From a virus: a DNA stretch of 31,603 nt. The notes beneath the pieces were generated by a model. That model saw nothing but the letters and a program-made list of their open reading frames with translations. It had not been told where the DNA came from and made no database searches. Numbering within the stretch: the first letter of the stretch is position 1; each line of letters begins with the position of its first letter. Made by a program: the position numbers and the translations under genes. The DNA lies in the IMG/VR virus record IMGVR_UViG_3300030329_000822, positions 1 through 31,603 of that record. One strand, 5' to 3'. Positions 1 to 7,710 of this stretch are shown piece after piece.

Positions 1-98
1 CCACAGAATCTATAATTGAATCTACAGCTACATCAACTTCTAAAAAAATAGGTAGTAACATTCATATAGGACGTTCTAAGGACACTTTAGCTATTGGT
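1..98. repeat. Terminal direct repeat, left copy
   Basis: Bases 1-98 are identical to 31503-31600, and the match continues to base 101 with one mismatch at position 99 (t here, a at 31601). Both copies lie in the same reading frame of one fibre gene, so joining the ends restores a continuous gene. The simplest reading is that a circular or circularly permuted genome was assembled with overlapping ends. A physical 98 bp terminal repeat inside a coding sequence would be unusual. Confidence 0.95.
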
Positions 99-677
99 TC
101 GGATCATGTGTTATCAGAAAATAGAAACGTCTTAATTTCGGGTAATAAACACATAATAGATAATAAAATAACTAATGCTACAATATTAGGAAAATACGGA
201 AACGCAACACACACAGGAGAATTGGTAATTGGCAGTGGTGGTGGAAGCGGTGCAATTGCGGGAACAAAACAAACTAGCGTTATACAATTAACAGGGGAAA
301 CGACAGGGAATGATATTAATTTATACGTTCAAAACGAATCTAGTGAGGAAATAACACTTCCTATAAATTCAATTGTATTATATGAAATCTTTATAACAGG
401 ACTAGTCACAGGGGGAACATCAGGAACATTAGGACATTATCAAGTTAGAAAATTATCCGGAAGTTTATTATGTTATAATGACGGAACATTTTTGCATGAC
501 GCTCATAGCAATGAAAACATTACAACAGTAGGATCAACAGGAACAATAAATTTGGTTACTTCAACAGCAAATACTTTCGAGATTAATATTGCTGGAGCTG
601 CAAATGTAAATGCAGAATGGAACGCTCATGTAAATTTATATATTAATCATACAAATAGAGTTGAAATAGAACCTTAA
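1..677 (+). CDS. Tail fibre or appendage protein, 3' part of a gene spanning the ends
   Basis: This is the C-terminal part of a 279-residue protein that starts at 31340 and runs through the end junction. The reading frame is open from base 3, so the internal ATG at 108 is not the true start. Around the junction the protein has short repeats of the type IGSNIHIGRS / LAIGSDHVL / VLISGNKHI / ATILGKYGN. These resemble the left-handed beta-roll of trimeric adhesin heads. A Gly-rich hinge (GSGGGSG) and a beta-rich C-terminal domain follow. It sits between the tail hub and the tape measure, so a role in host contact is likely. The fibre assignment is inferred from context and repeat pattern, not from a known family match. 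Confidence 0.6.
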   Translation, partial: TESIIESTATSTSKKIGSNIHIGRSKDTLAIGSDHVLSENRNVLISGNKHIIDNKITNATILGKYGNATHTGELVIGSGGGSGAIAGTKQTSVIQLTGETTGNDINLYVQNESSEEITLPINSIVLYEIFITGLVTGGTSGTLGHYQVRKLSGSLLCYNDGTFLHDAHSNENITTVGSTGTINLVTSTANTFEINIAGAANVNAEWNAHVNLYINHTNRVEIEP

Positions 678-681
678 TAAT

Positions 682-2844
682 ATGGCAAAAAAGAAAGGAA
701 AATTAGACTTAAAATTTACAGTTGATACAAGTAAACCTGTAAAGAATATAGATGAGTTAAACAAACGTATTGAAAAGTTAAGAGATACGATTGAAGGTGC
801 TCCATTAGGATCCGAGGAATTTGATAGACTAACTGCTCAATTACAGAATGCAAGTAGTGAAATGAAAGTCCTAGAAAAAAATATGGAAGGACTAGAGCCA
901 CAACAAAAAGCTGAAGCCTTTCTAAAAATGGGAGAAGGTATTGCCGGTGGTTTTGCAGTAGCACAGGGGGCTATGGGGTTGATGGGTATTGAAAGTGAGA
1001 ACATGGAAAAAATACAGGTTAAAGTGCAATCTGCAATAGCTATAGCAACAGGTATAAGAATGATGAGTGAAGCAGCTCTTATGGCAGCGACTGCAAAAAG
1101 AGTTGCGGTAGAGAAATTGGGGATCATTCAAACAAAGATTGGTATTGGACTATCAAAAGCTATGGCAATTGGTAACGCAGCTTGGGCTGTTGGTCAAGGT
1201 GTTTTGACTGGAAGTGTAGCAGCAACGACAGTTGGATTGCACGCTTTAAGGGCAGCGATAGCAGCGACAGGTATTGGAGCTCTAGCATTATTAATTATCG
1301 GATTGGTAGCAGCGGTATTTTCTTACGCTTCATCTACTGATAAATCTACAGCAGCACAAGAAAGACATGCAGCAGCTACAAGGGCAACTAGAGACGCTTT
1401 GTTAGAGAAGACAAACGCAATGCTTGCTTTAGGAGAATCTTATAAATCTCAAAAACAACACGAGTATGATTTACAAGACGCAGAAACCGAATCAGAAAAA
1501 ACTCTTTTGAAAAAACAAAGGAAGTTGGAGTCGATGGAAGCTACTCTTGAAAGTTTTTTAGAAACCCAAAGAAGTAACAATGAGTTACTAGCAGAACACG
1601 GACATGACGAAGCTTGGTTAAAAAGAAATCAAGCTACTATTGATGGATTGAATGAAAAAATTCGTGTGCAGGTTGAGTATAATAAAGCTCAAATGGACTC
1701 TATTCGTGCCACTGAACTACAAATTAAATCAGAAGAACAAGCAGAAGAAAAAAGAAAGACATACAGAAGCAGAAGAAAAGAAAGACAAAAACAAGACGCA
1801 ACAGAATTAGAGAGTTTAAGAAAATTACAAAACGAATTATTCTTATTGGAGATAGAAGATGACGATGAAAGAGAACAATCTAAGATTGAACAACAAAGAC
1901 AGGAAGCTTTAAGGGCTGCTGAGAGTATAAGAAAGGAATCAACAAGATTAGAAACGATCAATGAGATAAATAAAAAGTTTGATATTTTAGAAAAAAACAG
2001 ACTTCAAAAAATACAAGACGAGAAAGATAAAATACAAGAAGACGCAGATAAAGAAGCGAAAAAGAAAGCAGAAGAACATCAAGCAGCATTAGATAAAAGT
2101 ACAGATGAATATTTAGAAGAAATTAGACGTAAGAATTTAGATGATCAACAAAGAGAGTTAGAAGATATAAAATCTCATTACCAAAACATGTTGTTGGCAA
2201 AAGATCTAACAGATGAAGAAAAACTAAAACTTCATGAAGATTATAAAGCAAGAGAGAAAGAAATCAATGACAGATACCAATCAGAACAAGACACTAAGGA
2301 TCAGGAATCTAGGGATGCTCAAATTGAAGCAGGACAACAATTATTAGACGCTTTCTCAGCTAATATAGACGCAAGAGGTGCAGAGTTAGACAGGAGACAA
2401 GCAAAAGAACTTGCGGTAGAGGGTTTAACAGAAGAACAAAAAGAAAAAATTAATGCTAAATTTCAAAAGAAAAAAGATAGGTTAGCAAAAAGACAAAAAG
2501 CAATACAAGCAGCACAAGCAGCTATCAACACGTTTGTAGGAGCAACACGAGCTATAGCAGATTTAGGTCCTATAGCTGGACCAATTGCTGCAAGTGCAAT
2601 TATACTTGGTGGACTAGCTTCAATAAGACAAATATATGCACAAGATGTTGGAGACGGTGGAGGTGGTGGTGGAGTGGATGTTGAAGACACGACTGAATCA
2701 GGAGAAGAATCAACACCTAAAACAGGATCCTTTACATTAGGTGGTGGAGAACAACAAGAACCTATGAGAGCTTATGTGGTTACTGATGACGTAACGGACT
2801 CTCAATCTCAATTAGAGGATATAAGACAAGAATCAACAATATAA
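682..2844 (+). CDS. Tape measure protein
   Basis: The 720-residue product sets tail length and is threaded through the tail tube before DNA ejection. It begins with a Lys-rich segment and a coiled coil, followed by Ala/Gly-rich hydrophobic stretches (about residues 85-130 and 160-215). A long charged coiled coil covers about 225-580. Another hydrophobic stretch (about 600-650) ends in a poly-Gly linker and an acidic tail. This order of coiled coil and hydrophobic segments is typical of tape measures. By the usual rule of about 0.15 nm per residue the tail would be roughly 105 nm. The gene begins four bases after the fibre stop. No lytic transglycosylase or peptidase motif was seen inside it. 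Confidence 0.85.
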   Translation: MAKKKGKLDLKFTVDTSKPVKNIDELNKRIEKLRDTIEGAPLGSEEFDRLTAQLQNASSEMKVLEKNMEGLEPQQKAEAFLKMGEGIAGGFAVAQGAMGLMGIESENMEKIQVKVQSAIAIATGIRMMSEAALMAATAKRVAVEKLGIIQTKIGIGLSKAMAIGNAAWAVGQGVLTGSVAATTVGLHALRAAIAATGIGALALLIIGLVAAVFSYASSTDKSTAAQERHAAATRATRDALLEKTNAMLALGESYKSQKQHEYDLQDAETESEKTLLKKQRKLESMEATLESFLETQRSNNELLAEHGHDEAWLKRNQATIDGLNEKIRVQVEYNKAQMDSIRATELQIKSEEQAEEKRKTYRSRRKERQKQDATELESLRKLQNELFLLEIEDDDEREQSKIEQQRQEALRAAESIRKESTRLETINEINKKFDILEKNRLQKIQDEKDKIQEDADKEAKKKAEEHQAALDKSTDEYLEEIRRKNLDDQQRELEDIKSHYQNMLLAKDLTDEEKLKLHEDYKAREKEINDRYQSEQDTKDQESRDAQIEAGQQLLDAFSANIDARGAELDRRQAKELAVEGLTEEQKEKINAKFQKKKDRLAKRQKAIQAAQAAINTFVGATRAIADLGPIAGPIAASAIILGGLASIRQIYAQDVGDGGGGGGVDVEDTTESGEESTPKTGSFTLGGGEQQEPMRAYVVTDDVTDSQSQLEDIRQESTI

Positions 2845-2910
2845 TGATTGATATCAAAATAATATAAAACGCTCTTAAAACGAATAAAACAGACCTTAAA
2901 ACTTAAAATA

Positions 2911-3540
2911 ATGGCAAAAAAGAAAAAGAAGAAGAAAAAATCATATAAAATCACAGAATTGGTCATATCAGACGAGAATGAAGAGTTAGCAATTGACGCA
3001 ATTAGTCTTGTTTCGGATCCAGCTATCGAAGTTGATTTCATTTATTTCAATAAAAGTAAAAATAATTTGACTCTTGCAAAGTTAGATGAAGAAAAAAGAA
3101 TGTTAGTTAGTCCCGCTTTGATACCGAACAAAAATATATACAGATACGACGCTTCTACCGACCAAGATTATTACGTTTACTTCTCAAAAGAGACGGTACG
3201 TAAAGCTTCAGAGATGTATTTGAAACATAATAATCATCACAAAGCTACATATCAACACGAAAGTAGAGTATCTGGTGTATTAACTATTGAATCTTGGATC
3301 AAAGAAGATGACAAATATGACAAGTCAAACGCTTATGGATTTGATTTACCTATCGGAACATGGTTTGTAAAGATGAAAATTAATAACAACGAAATGTGGG
3401 AACGTATAAAGTCGGGTGAATTACGTGGATTATCTATTGAAGGATATTTTGTAGATAGATTAGAACAAATGGGATTGAACACCAAAATAAAAGAAGAAGA
3501 CATATTAGAAGTTTTAGCAGAAATTTTGAAAATCAAATAA
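2911..3540 (+). CDS. XkdF-type prohead serine protease
   Basis: The 209-residue protein resembles the XkdF family of phage serine proteases, which process scaffold and capsid proteins during head maturation. Visible family features are the N-terminal segment ISLVSDPAIE, the core KRMLVSPALIP, the region YQHESRVSGVLTIESWI with a candidate catalytic His and Ser, and the closing block GELRGLSIEGYF. It starts with an unusual run of eight lysines after MAK, encoded by an A/G tract, which may interact with DNA or scaffold. The next genes are a scaffold-like protein and the major capsid protein, as expected for a protease. Exact catalytic residues are not certain from sequence alone. Confidence 0.75.
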   Translation: MAKKKKKKKKSYKITELVISDENEELAIDAISLVSDPAIEVDFIYFNKSKNNLTLAKLDEEKRMLVSPALIPNKNIYRYDASTDQDYYVYFSKETVRKASEMYLKHNNHHKATYQHESRVSGVLTIESWIKEDDKYDKSNAYGFDLPIGTWFVKMKINNNEMWERIKSGELRGLSIEGYFVDRLEQMGLNTKIKEEDILEVLAEILKIK

Positions 3541-3599
3541 GATAATTTTATTTCTATTACATAATAACAATATTGTAAAACACTAAATTCAAAAAAACC

Positions 3600-4316
3600 A
3601 TGGATATAAAAAAACAAATTTTATCAGCTTTAGGTCTTGATGAAGAAATCAATCTAGAGTACCAAGCTAAATTAGAAGATGGCACAATTATAGTATCAAG
3701 TGCAGATTCATTGGAAGCGGGTGTTGATATTTCTATCATGACAGAAGATGGATCCACAATGCCAATGCCTCCAGGAGATTATACAACGGAAGACGGAACG
3801 TCATTTACAGTTGAAACAGAAGGAACTGTAAAAAGTGTTGGTAGTGAAGAAGAAGAACCAGCAGAAGAAGAAACTGCAAAAGAAGAAAAATACGAAGAAG
3901 AAGATAAAGACAAAATGGAAGAACCAGCAGCTGAAGAAGTAAAGTCAGTTATCACTGATGAGGTAGCAGCAGCACAAGATGAAATTGCTATAGCTATTGA
4001 CGAAGCAACAGGAGATGAAGTAACACCTGAAGTTGCTGAAGCGGCAGCTGAAATAGCGGTTGCAATCGTTGAAGAAAAAGTTGAAGAAGTAGCAATGAAT
4101 AAACAATTGAAAGAATTAACAGAGATATTAAAGACAGAATTAGAATCTATGAAAGATAAGATAAAAGAAATAGAAAATACGTCTGGTGGGGATCCTGTTA
4201 AATTTAACAAGTTTACTGGAGAAACTTCAGTTTTACAAGAGTTAAGTGCGGCAGAATACAGAAAATTGCCTTCAAGAGAAAGATTCTTTTATAATTTACA
4301 AAAAAGAAAAAAATAA
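3600..4316 (+). CDS. Acidic capsid scaffold protein
   Basis: The 238-residue protein has a small N-terminal domain (about residues 1-80) and a very acidic Glu/Ala-rich middle (about 80-160). A coiled coil (about 165-195) and a basic C-terminal end (LPSRERFFYNLQKRKK) follow. Acidic, helical proteins between protease and major capsid protein are usually scaffolds that shape the procapsid and are then cut out. The basic C-terminus could contact the capsid protein. The 59 bp gap upstream holds TTCTATTACATA at 3552-3563, one base from the 12-mer found before other phage genes. The function is inferred from composition and position. Confidence 0.65.
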   Translation: MDIKKQILSALGLDEEINLEYQAKLEDGTIIVSSADSLEAGVDISIMTEDGSTMPMPPGDYTTEDGTSFTVETEGTVKSVGSEEEEPAEEETAKEEKYEEEDKDKMEEPAAEEVKSVITDEVAAAQDEIAIAIDEATGDEVTPEVAEAAAEIAVAIVEEKVEEVAMNKQLKELTEILKTELESMKDKIKEIENTSGGDPVKFNKFTGETSVLQELSAAEYRKLPSRERFFYNLQKRKK

Positions 4317-4343
4317 GTATAAACCAAAAAAAATAATAAGAAA

Positions 4344-5246
4344 ATGGGATATTCGATTACAAGTAATTACGCTGGGGAACATGCTGGACAGTATATAGCG
4401 GCAGCATTAAATTCAGCAAAATCATTAGAGTATTTGACAGTATTAGAAAATGTTAAATACAAAAGAAACATAACTAAAGTAGCTAATTCAGGAATGATTG
4501 TAGATGCAACATGTGATTTCACAGACGCAGGAACACTTACACTTACTGAAAGAGTTTTAAACCCAAAGGAACTACAAATCAATGTAGATCTTTGTAAGAA
4601 GGACTTACTAGCTGACTGGCAAGCAGCTCAAATGAGTGCTGGAGCTCACAATAGAGACATGAGTGGAGATTTTGCAGCTTTTGTTATAAGTCATTTATCT
4701 GATACTATTGCGGATCATGTTGAAACTAACATATGGGATGGGAATGGAGCTAACCCTGGGCAATTTGATGGAATGAATTTAAACTTTAATGGAGATGCTC
4801 CAACGGAGTCAGATAACTCTGGTGGTGCAGGAACTGCTTATACATCTTCTAATATAGATGAGAATTTAGGAATCATATCAGCAGCTATACCAGCAGCAGT
4901 ATGGGGGAAAGAAGATTTATATATTTACTTAGGAACAGCAGCTTATAGATTATATATTGAGAATCAAGCAAACGCAGGATTCCAAAACTTATACTCTATG
5001 AACGATCAGTTTACTCCTATGTATAATGGAATTAAATTAGCAGTTTGCCCAGGCATACCAGCTGACCAGATGCATGCAGCACAAAAGAGTAATTTATTTT
5101 TCGGCACGGACCTAGTTTCGGATACTACGGAAATTCGTATGCTAGACATGTCGGCTCTTGACGGGAGTGATAACGTACGTGTCGTGGCTAAATTCACTGG
5201 AGGCACACAACATGCTCAAGCAGGAGATATTGTAAGAATGAACTAA
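4344..5246 (+). CDS. Major capsid protein
   Basis: This 300-residue protein follows the protease and scaffold genes and is followed by the probable tail tube gene, the standard place of the major capsid protein. It has the size, mixed alpha/beta composition and Ala/Gly/Asn richness of HK97-fold capsid proteins. Blocks such as VLNPKELQINVDLCKKDLL and SDTIADHVETNIWDG resemble capsid proteins of Bacteroidota phages, as far as I recall. Its last part, from about 5085, uses noticeably more G/C-ending codons (TTC GGC ACG GAC CTA), which fits a highly expressed gene. The start ATG follows an A-rich tract. Confidence 0.8.
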   Translation: MGYSITSNYAGEHAGQYIAAALNSAKSLEYLTVLENVKYKRNITKVANSGMIVDATCDFTDAGTLTLTERVLNPKELQINVDLCKKDLLADWQAAQMSAGAHNRDMSGDFAAFVISHLSDTIADHVETNIWDGNGANPGQFDGMNLNFNGDAPTESDNSGGAGTAYTSSNIDENLGIISAAIPAAVWGKEDLYIYLGTAAYRLYIENQANAGFQNLYSMNDQFTPMYNGIKLAVCPGIPADQMHAAQKSNLFFGTDLVSDTTEIRMLDMSALDGSDNVRVVAKFTGGTQHAQAGDIVRMN

Positions 5247-5273
5247 TTTAATAACCTAAAAAAACTATATTAT

Positions 5274-5825
5274 ATGGCATGTGAATTAACAAGAGGTAGA
5301 GGGCTCGACTGTAAGGACATCATGGCTGGAGTGCGTAACATTTATTTCGCACAACATGGAGATCTTACCGTTACAACGGCAAACGGAGCTGTCACTCAAT
5401 TAGCAGGTGCAGGAGGATATAGTGCTGGTTATTACAAATACAGAATACCTAAAGGACAGGCGAGTATGGTTGAGACGATCAATGCGTCGGTTGAAAATGG
5501 AACTGTATTTTATGACGGTGCTATTAACTTAAAATTGCACAAACTAACTTTAGACGATAGAAACGAAATAAAGTTATTGGCTCAAAATAGATTAATTATT
5601 TTTGTAGAATTATATCAAACTACAAACAATAAAAATGATATTTGGGCATTTGGTATTCAAAATGGATGTGAATTAACCGCTGGAACATCGAACTCGGGTG
5701 CGGCCTTTGGAGATATGAATGGCTACGATTTGACCTTCTCTTCGAGTGAGCCAGAGCCGTGTCAGAGATTAACTCAATACACTTCTACACCATTTGATCA
5801 CTTTACTTTAACTACAATAGTTTAA
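5274..5825 (+). CDS. Probable major tail (tube) protein
   Basis: The 183-residue product begins MACELTRGRGLDCKD and contains the blocks GVRNIYFAQ, DDRNEIKLLAQNRLIIFVE and FGIQNGCELTAG. I recognise this as a protein commonly encoded right after the major capsid protein in Bacteroidota phages. Its beta-rich pattern and position suggest the tail tube subunit that polymerises around the tape measure. It is the last gene before a strong terminator, so it would be co-transcribed with protease, scaffold and capsid. A head decoration or other abundant virion protein is the main alternative. Confidence 0.5.
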   Translation: MACELTRGRGLDCKDIMAGVRNIYFAQHGDLTVTTANGAVTQLAGAGGYSAGYYKYRIPKGQASMVETINASVENGTVFYDGAINLKLHKLTLDDRNEIKLLAQNRLIIFVELYQTTNNKNDIWAFGIQNGCELTAGTSNSGAAFGDMNGYDLTFSSSEPEPCQRLTQYTSTPFDHFTLTTIV

Positions 5826-5850
5826 GTAAAATTGATTTATTTATATATTC

Positions 5851-5889
5851 AAAAAAGGAGAGAGCTATCAATGTTCTCTCTTTTTTTTT
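5851..5889. terminator. Strong Rho-independent terminator after the capsid operon
   Basis: Left arm AAAAAAGGAGAGA (5851-5863) pairs with right arm TCTCTCTTTTTTT (5875-5887) around an 11-base loop, with one G-T wobble, and a run of nine T follows. The A-tract on the left also makes it work in the opposite direction. It lies 26 bases after the tail tube stop codon and probably ends transcription of the capsid operon. Confidence 0.85.
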
Positions 5890-5913
5890 ACTAACTTTGA
5901 AAATTAAAAAATT

Positions 5914-6060
5914 ATGTATAAATTAAAAAAAAGATACAAAGGACATGTAGTTTCAACAGGTGGTAATGCCATCGATTTGGACTCGGTAAAATCATCACAA
6001 GTTGAGATTTTAGGATTGCAAGACTATTTTGAAAAGGAGAAAAAAGACAAAAAATCTTAA
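5914..6060 (+). CDS. 48-residue protein between two hairpins
   Basis: The ATG at 5914 follows an A-rich tract like those before other genes here and opens a 48-codon frame beginning MYKLKKRYKGHVV and ending in a Lys/Glu-rich tail. No domain is recognised. The composition (basic N-terminus, a small beta-like core NAIDLDSVKSSQVEILGL, charged C-terminus) looks coding and not random. It lies alone between the terminator at 5851 and the hairpin at 6069, so it is either read through at low level or has its own promoter. A small virion protein or regulator are both possible. Confidence 0.5.
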   Translation: MYKLKKRYKGHVVSTGGNAIDLDSVKSSQVEILGLQDYFEKEKKDKKS

Positions 6061-6068
6061 TCTAGTAA

Positions 6069-6098
6069 TTTTGTTCTAATCGAAGAACAAAAGTTTTT
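6069..6098 (+). terminator. Second terminator-like hairpin
   Basis: TTTTGTTCT (6069-6077) and AGAACAAAA (6084-6092) form a perfect 9 bp stem with a 6-base loop, followed by five T. It begins 8 bases after the 48-residue gene. The stem is AT-rich, so it may be a weak terminator or an attenuator. Confidence 0.55.
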
Positions 6099-6119
6099 AA
6101 TGTAAGTATTGTCCAACTA

Positions 6120-6151
6120 TACGAAAGTCTCGTAGAACCGTTCTTTTCGGT
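6120..6151 (+). other. Two small tandem hairpins in a leader region
   Basis: TACGA/TCGTA (6120-6124 with 6130-6134) and ACCG/CGGT (6137-6140 with 6148-6151) form two adjacent short stems. They lie in the 148-base gap 6061-6208, which holds no gene. Together with the hairpin at 6069 this gap carries three stem-loops in 90 bases, richer in G/C than most spacers here. It may be a structured leader or a small RNA; no known family was recognised. Confidence 0.3.
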
Positions 6152-6194
6152 GTTAAAACGTAAATTAAGAGAAATACAAATAATTAAGAGTTTT

Positions 6195-6206
6195 TTCTAT
6201 TATATA
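6195..6206 (+). promoter_or_regulatory. Repeated 12-mer TTCTATTATATA before a start codon
   Basis: The exact 12-mer occurs also at 18869 and 24486, each time in a gap just before a gene. Here it ends two bases before the ATG at 6209. It could be a promoter -10 region for the phage sigma-like factor, giving an almost leaderless transcript, or a translation-initiation element. Confidence 0.4.
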
Positions 6207-6208
6207 GT

Positions 6209-6682
6209 ATGATACATGCAATATATGGACAGACAATAACCAGTTATTTGAGCTTATTAGAAAGTAAAATTCACACAAGTGTTTCTAATAATAATTTAAG
6301 ATATCTTTTCAAATTTACTAATGACATGACAAAGACAGTTAAATATGCTTATGGAACTATTGTCAAAAAAAATGATAGGTATGTTAAACAAACTATTGAT
6401 CATAACACAACTGAAAATATTTTTAGTGGGAGAGTAAATTTCAAACCTTATGGATATTGGAGTTATGAAGTTTATGAAGTGTCTTGGATTGGAACGGTAG
6501 GCGTAAATGATACAAACGCTCCTAATAGTGAAACAGAAGTATTAACAGTAAACAACAACAATGGAGTAGTTAAGGGTAAAGTGCATGAGGGTAAATTATA
6601 TGTTACGGAAACAGTAGGATCCGAACAAATACAATATACAACACATACAGAAACAACAACAAATTATTTATATTCAAATTAA
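6209..6682 (+). CDS. Beta-rich virion protein
   Basis: The 157-residue protein has a conserved-looking core RYLFKFTNDMTKTVKYAYG and later VNFKPYGYWSYEVYEV, a pattern I associate with small structural proteins of Bacteroidota phages. It is predicted to be mostly beta strand, ending in a Thr-rich tail. It opens the second head/tail operon, after two terminator-like hairpins and the repeated 12-mer. It is followed six bases later by another small beta-rich gene. A tail-tip or adsorption accessory role is plausible, but no function can be assigned. Confidence 0.55.
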   Translation: MIHAIYGQTITSYLSLLESKIHTSVSNNNLRYLFKFTNDMTKTVKYAYGTIVKKNDRYVKQTIDHNTTENIFSGRVNFKPYGYWSYEVYEVSWIGTVGVNDTNAPNSETEVLTVNNNNGVVKGKVHEGKLYVTETVGSEQIQYTTHTETTTNYLYSN

Positions 6683-6688
6683 AAAAAT

Positions 6689-6976
6689 ATGGGAAATTCA
6701 ACAGTAGAATTATTAGGTGAACAACTAGGAAAAGGATCTGTAACAATTATTGAGGATACGGACTCAATTGGAGCGGCGACAGGCGTTGATTATTATGCAG
6801 TACACTTTCCGGTAGAAACTACAATAGCATCAATAACAACAGGATCCAATGTTACAGGAGATGACGCAGATTTGCATAGAACGTATGCTGCTGGAACTAC
6901 ATTATTCCTTAACTTTACAGCAATAACTTTATCAGGAACAGGATTAGCTTTAGTTTATAAGAATGATACTTTATAA
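6689..6976 (+). CDS. Small beta-rich virion protein
   Basis: The 95-residue protein is Thr/Gly/Ser-rich with alternating hydrophobic residues (VDYYAVHFPVETTIASITTGS), suggesting a single beta domain. It starts after an A-rich tract and its stop overlaps the next start in TAATG, so the two are translationally coupled. Being between two virion-like genes, it is probably a minor structural protein. No known family was recognised. Confidence 0.5.
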   Translation: MGNSTVELLGEQLGKGSVTIIEDTDSIGAATGVDYYAVHFPVETTIASITTGSNVTGDDADLHRTYAAGTTLFLNFTAITLSGTGLALVYKNDTL

Positions 6977-7710
6977 TGAAATTAGGATTATCTAATACAG
7001 TAAGAAGTCAAGTATCAGGTGAATGGACTCCAGCTAGATTTGGTAGTGATCTAAAACTTTGGTTGCGTAAAGATACAGGATTACAAGAAAGTGATGGATC
7101 TACACCGGAAGATACCGATCAAATTACACAATGGACAGATCAAAGTGGTTCAGGTAATAATATGGTAGCTCCAAATAATTACTTTACATACGACGCAGCT
7201 ACCGGCGGAGCAGAAAGTGGAGATGGTACAAATAGTAAATTCTATTTAGCAACTGACGGGTCAAAAGATGTTACATTTACTGGCGGTTTTGCTTGCTATG
7301 CTAGATTATCATTATCTACTGTTAGTAGTAGTGGAGGTACTGATTTATTTATCTATGATAGTAGCTCTAGTGGTAGTGACTTTTTTAGATTTCAATCAAC
7401 CACAGAATTGAGAGGTAAAATAGACAATTCAACTAAATTTGCTTGGAGTTATACTAATCCATCATTAGATTCTTTTAATAATTGGGGGCTAGAAAGAGAT
7501 GGATCAAATATTCTATCTGCTTATTTAAACGGTAGCGCTCAATCTAGAACTTCGGGATCTGGATATGATAGTGGAGCAATTAGCGGTGATTTTGTTTTAG
7601 ACGCAATAGGTGGATTATGGGATGGAATTTTTGTAGAAATTATATGGGTGAATAGAGGATTAACTGCTTCGGAGAGAACATCATTAAACACATACTTAAA
7701 TAGCTTATAA
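6976..7710 (+). CDS. LamG/concanavalin A-like lectin-domain protein
   Basis: The 244-residue protein has the hallmarks of a LamG-like jelly roll: DLKLWLRKDTG near the start, then QITQWTDQSGSGNN, then alternating strands with WGLERDGSNI, and a closing IIWVNRGLTASERTSLNTYL. Such domains bind sugars and are common in phage proteins that touch the host surface. The domain fills the whole protein, so it probably acts as a small virion-attached receptor-binding or decoration protein. It overlaps both neighbours by one base (TAATG), including the portal gene, which is an odd place for an adsorption protein. Confidence 0.65.
   Translation: MKLGLSNTVRSQVSGEWTPARFGSDLKLWLRKDTGLQESDGSTPEDTDQITQWTDQSGSGNNMVAPNNYFTYDAATGGAESGDGTNSKFYLATDGSKDVTFTGGFACYARLSLSTVSSSGGTDLFIYDSSSSGSDFFRFQSTTELRGKIDNSTKFAWSYTNPSLDSFNNWGLERDGSNILSAYLNGSAQSRTSGSGYDSGAISGDFVLDAIGGLWDGIFVEIIWVNRGLTASERTSLNTYLNSL

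Noticed and set aside
108-677. ATG at 108 as the start of the first gene
   Set aside because: The frame is open upstream to base 3 and joins in frame to the gene starting at 31340 once the ends are closed.
837-1127. Antisense open frame inside the tape measure gene, and similar antisense frames at 8753-9487, 25901-26419 and elsewhere
   Set aside because: They mirror strong + strand genes, have low-complexity products and lack plausible starts; no promoter or gene-like context was seen on the - strand.
2655-2680. GGTGGAGG-type repeat near the end of the tape measure gene
   Set aside because: It simply encodes a poly-Gly linker and is not repeated elsewhere as a structured element.
5085-5215. 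G/C-richer codon patch at the end of the capsid gene (similar patches in the portal at about 8290-8400 and 8560-8635)
   Set aside because: No convincing inverted repeat or second frame was found; high expression or conserved protein segments explain it well enough.
6061-6208. tRNA-like gene in the structured gap
   Set aside because: The hairpins do not form a cloverleaf and there is no acceptor stem or T-loop in the right spacing.
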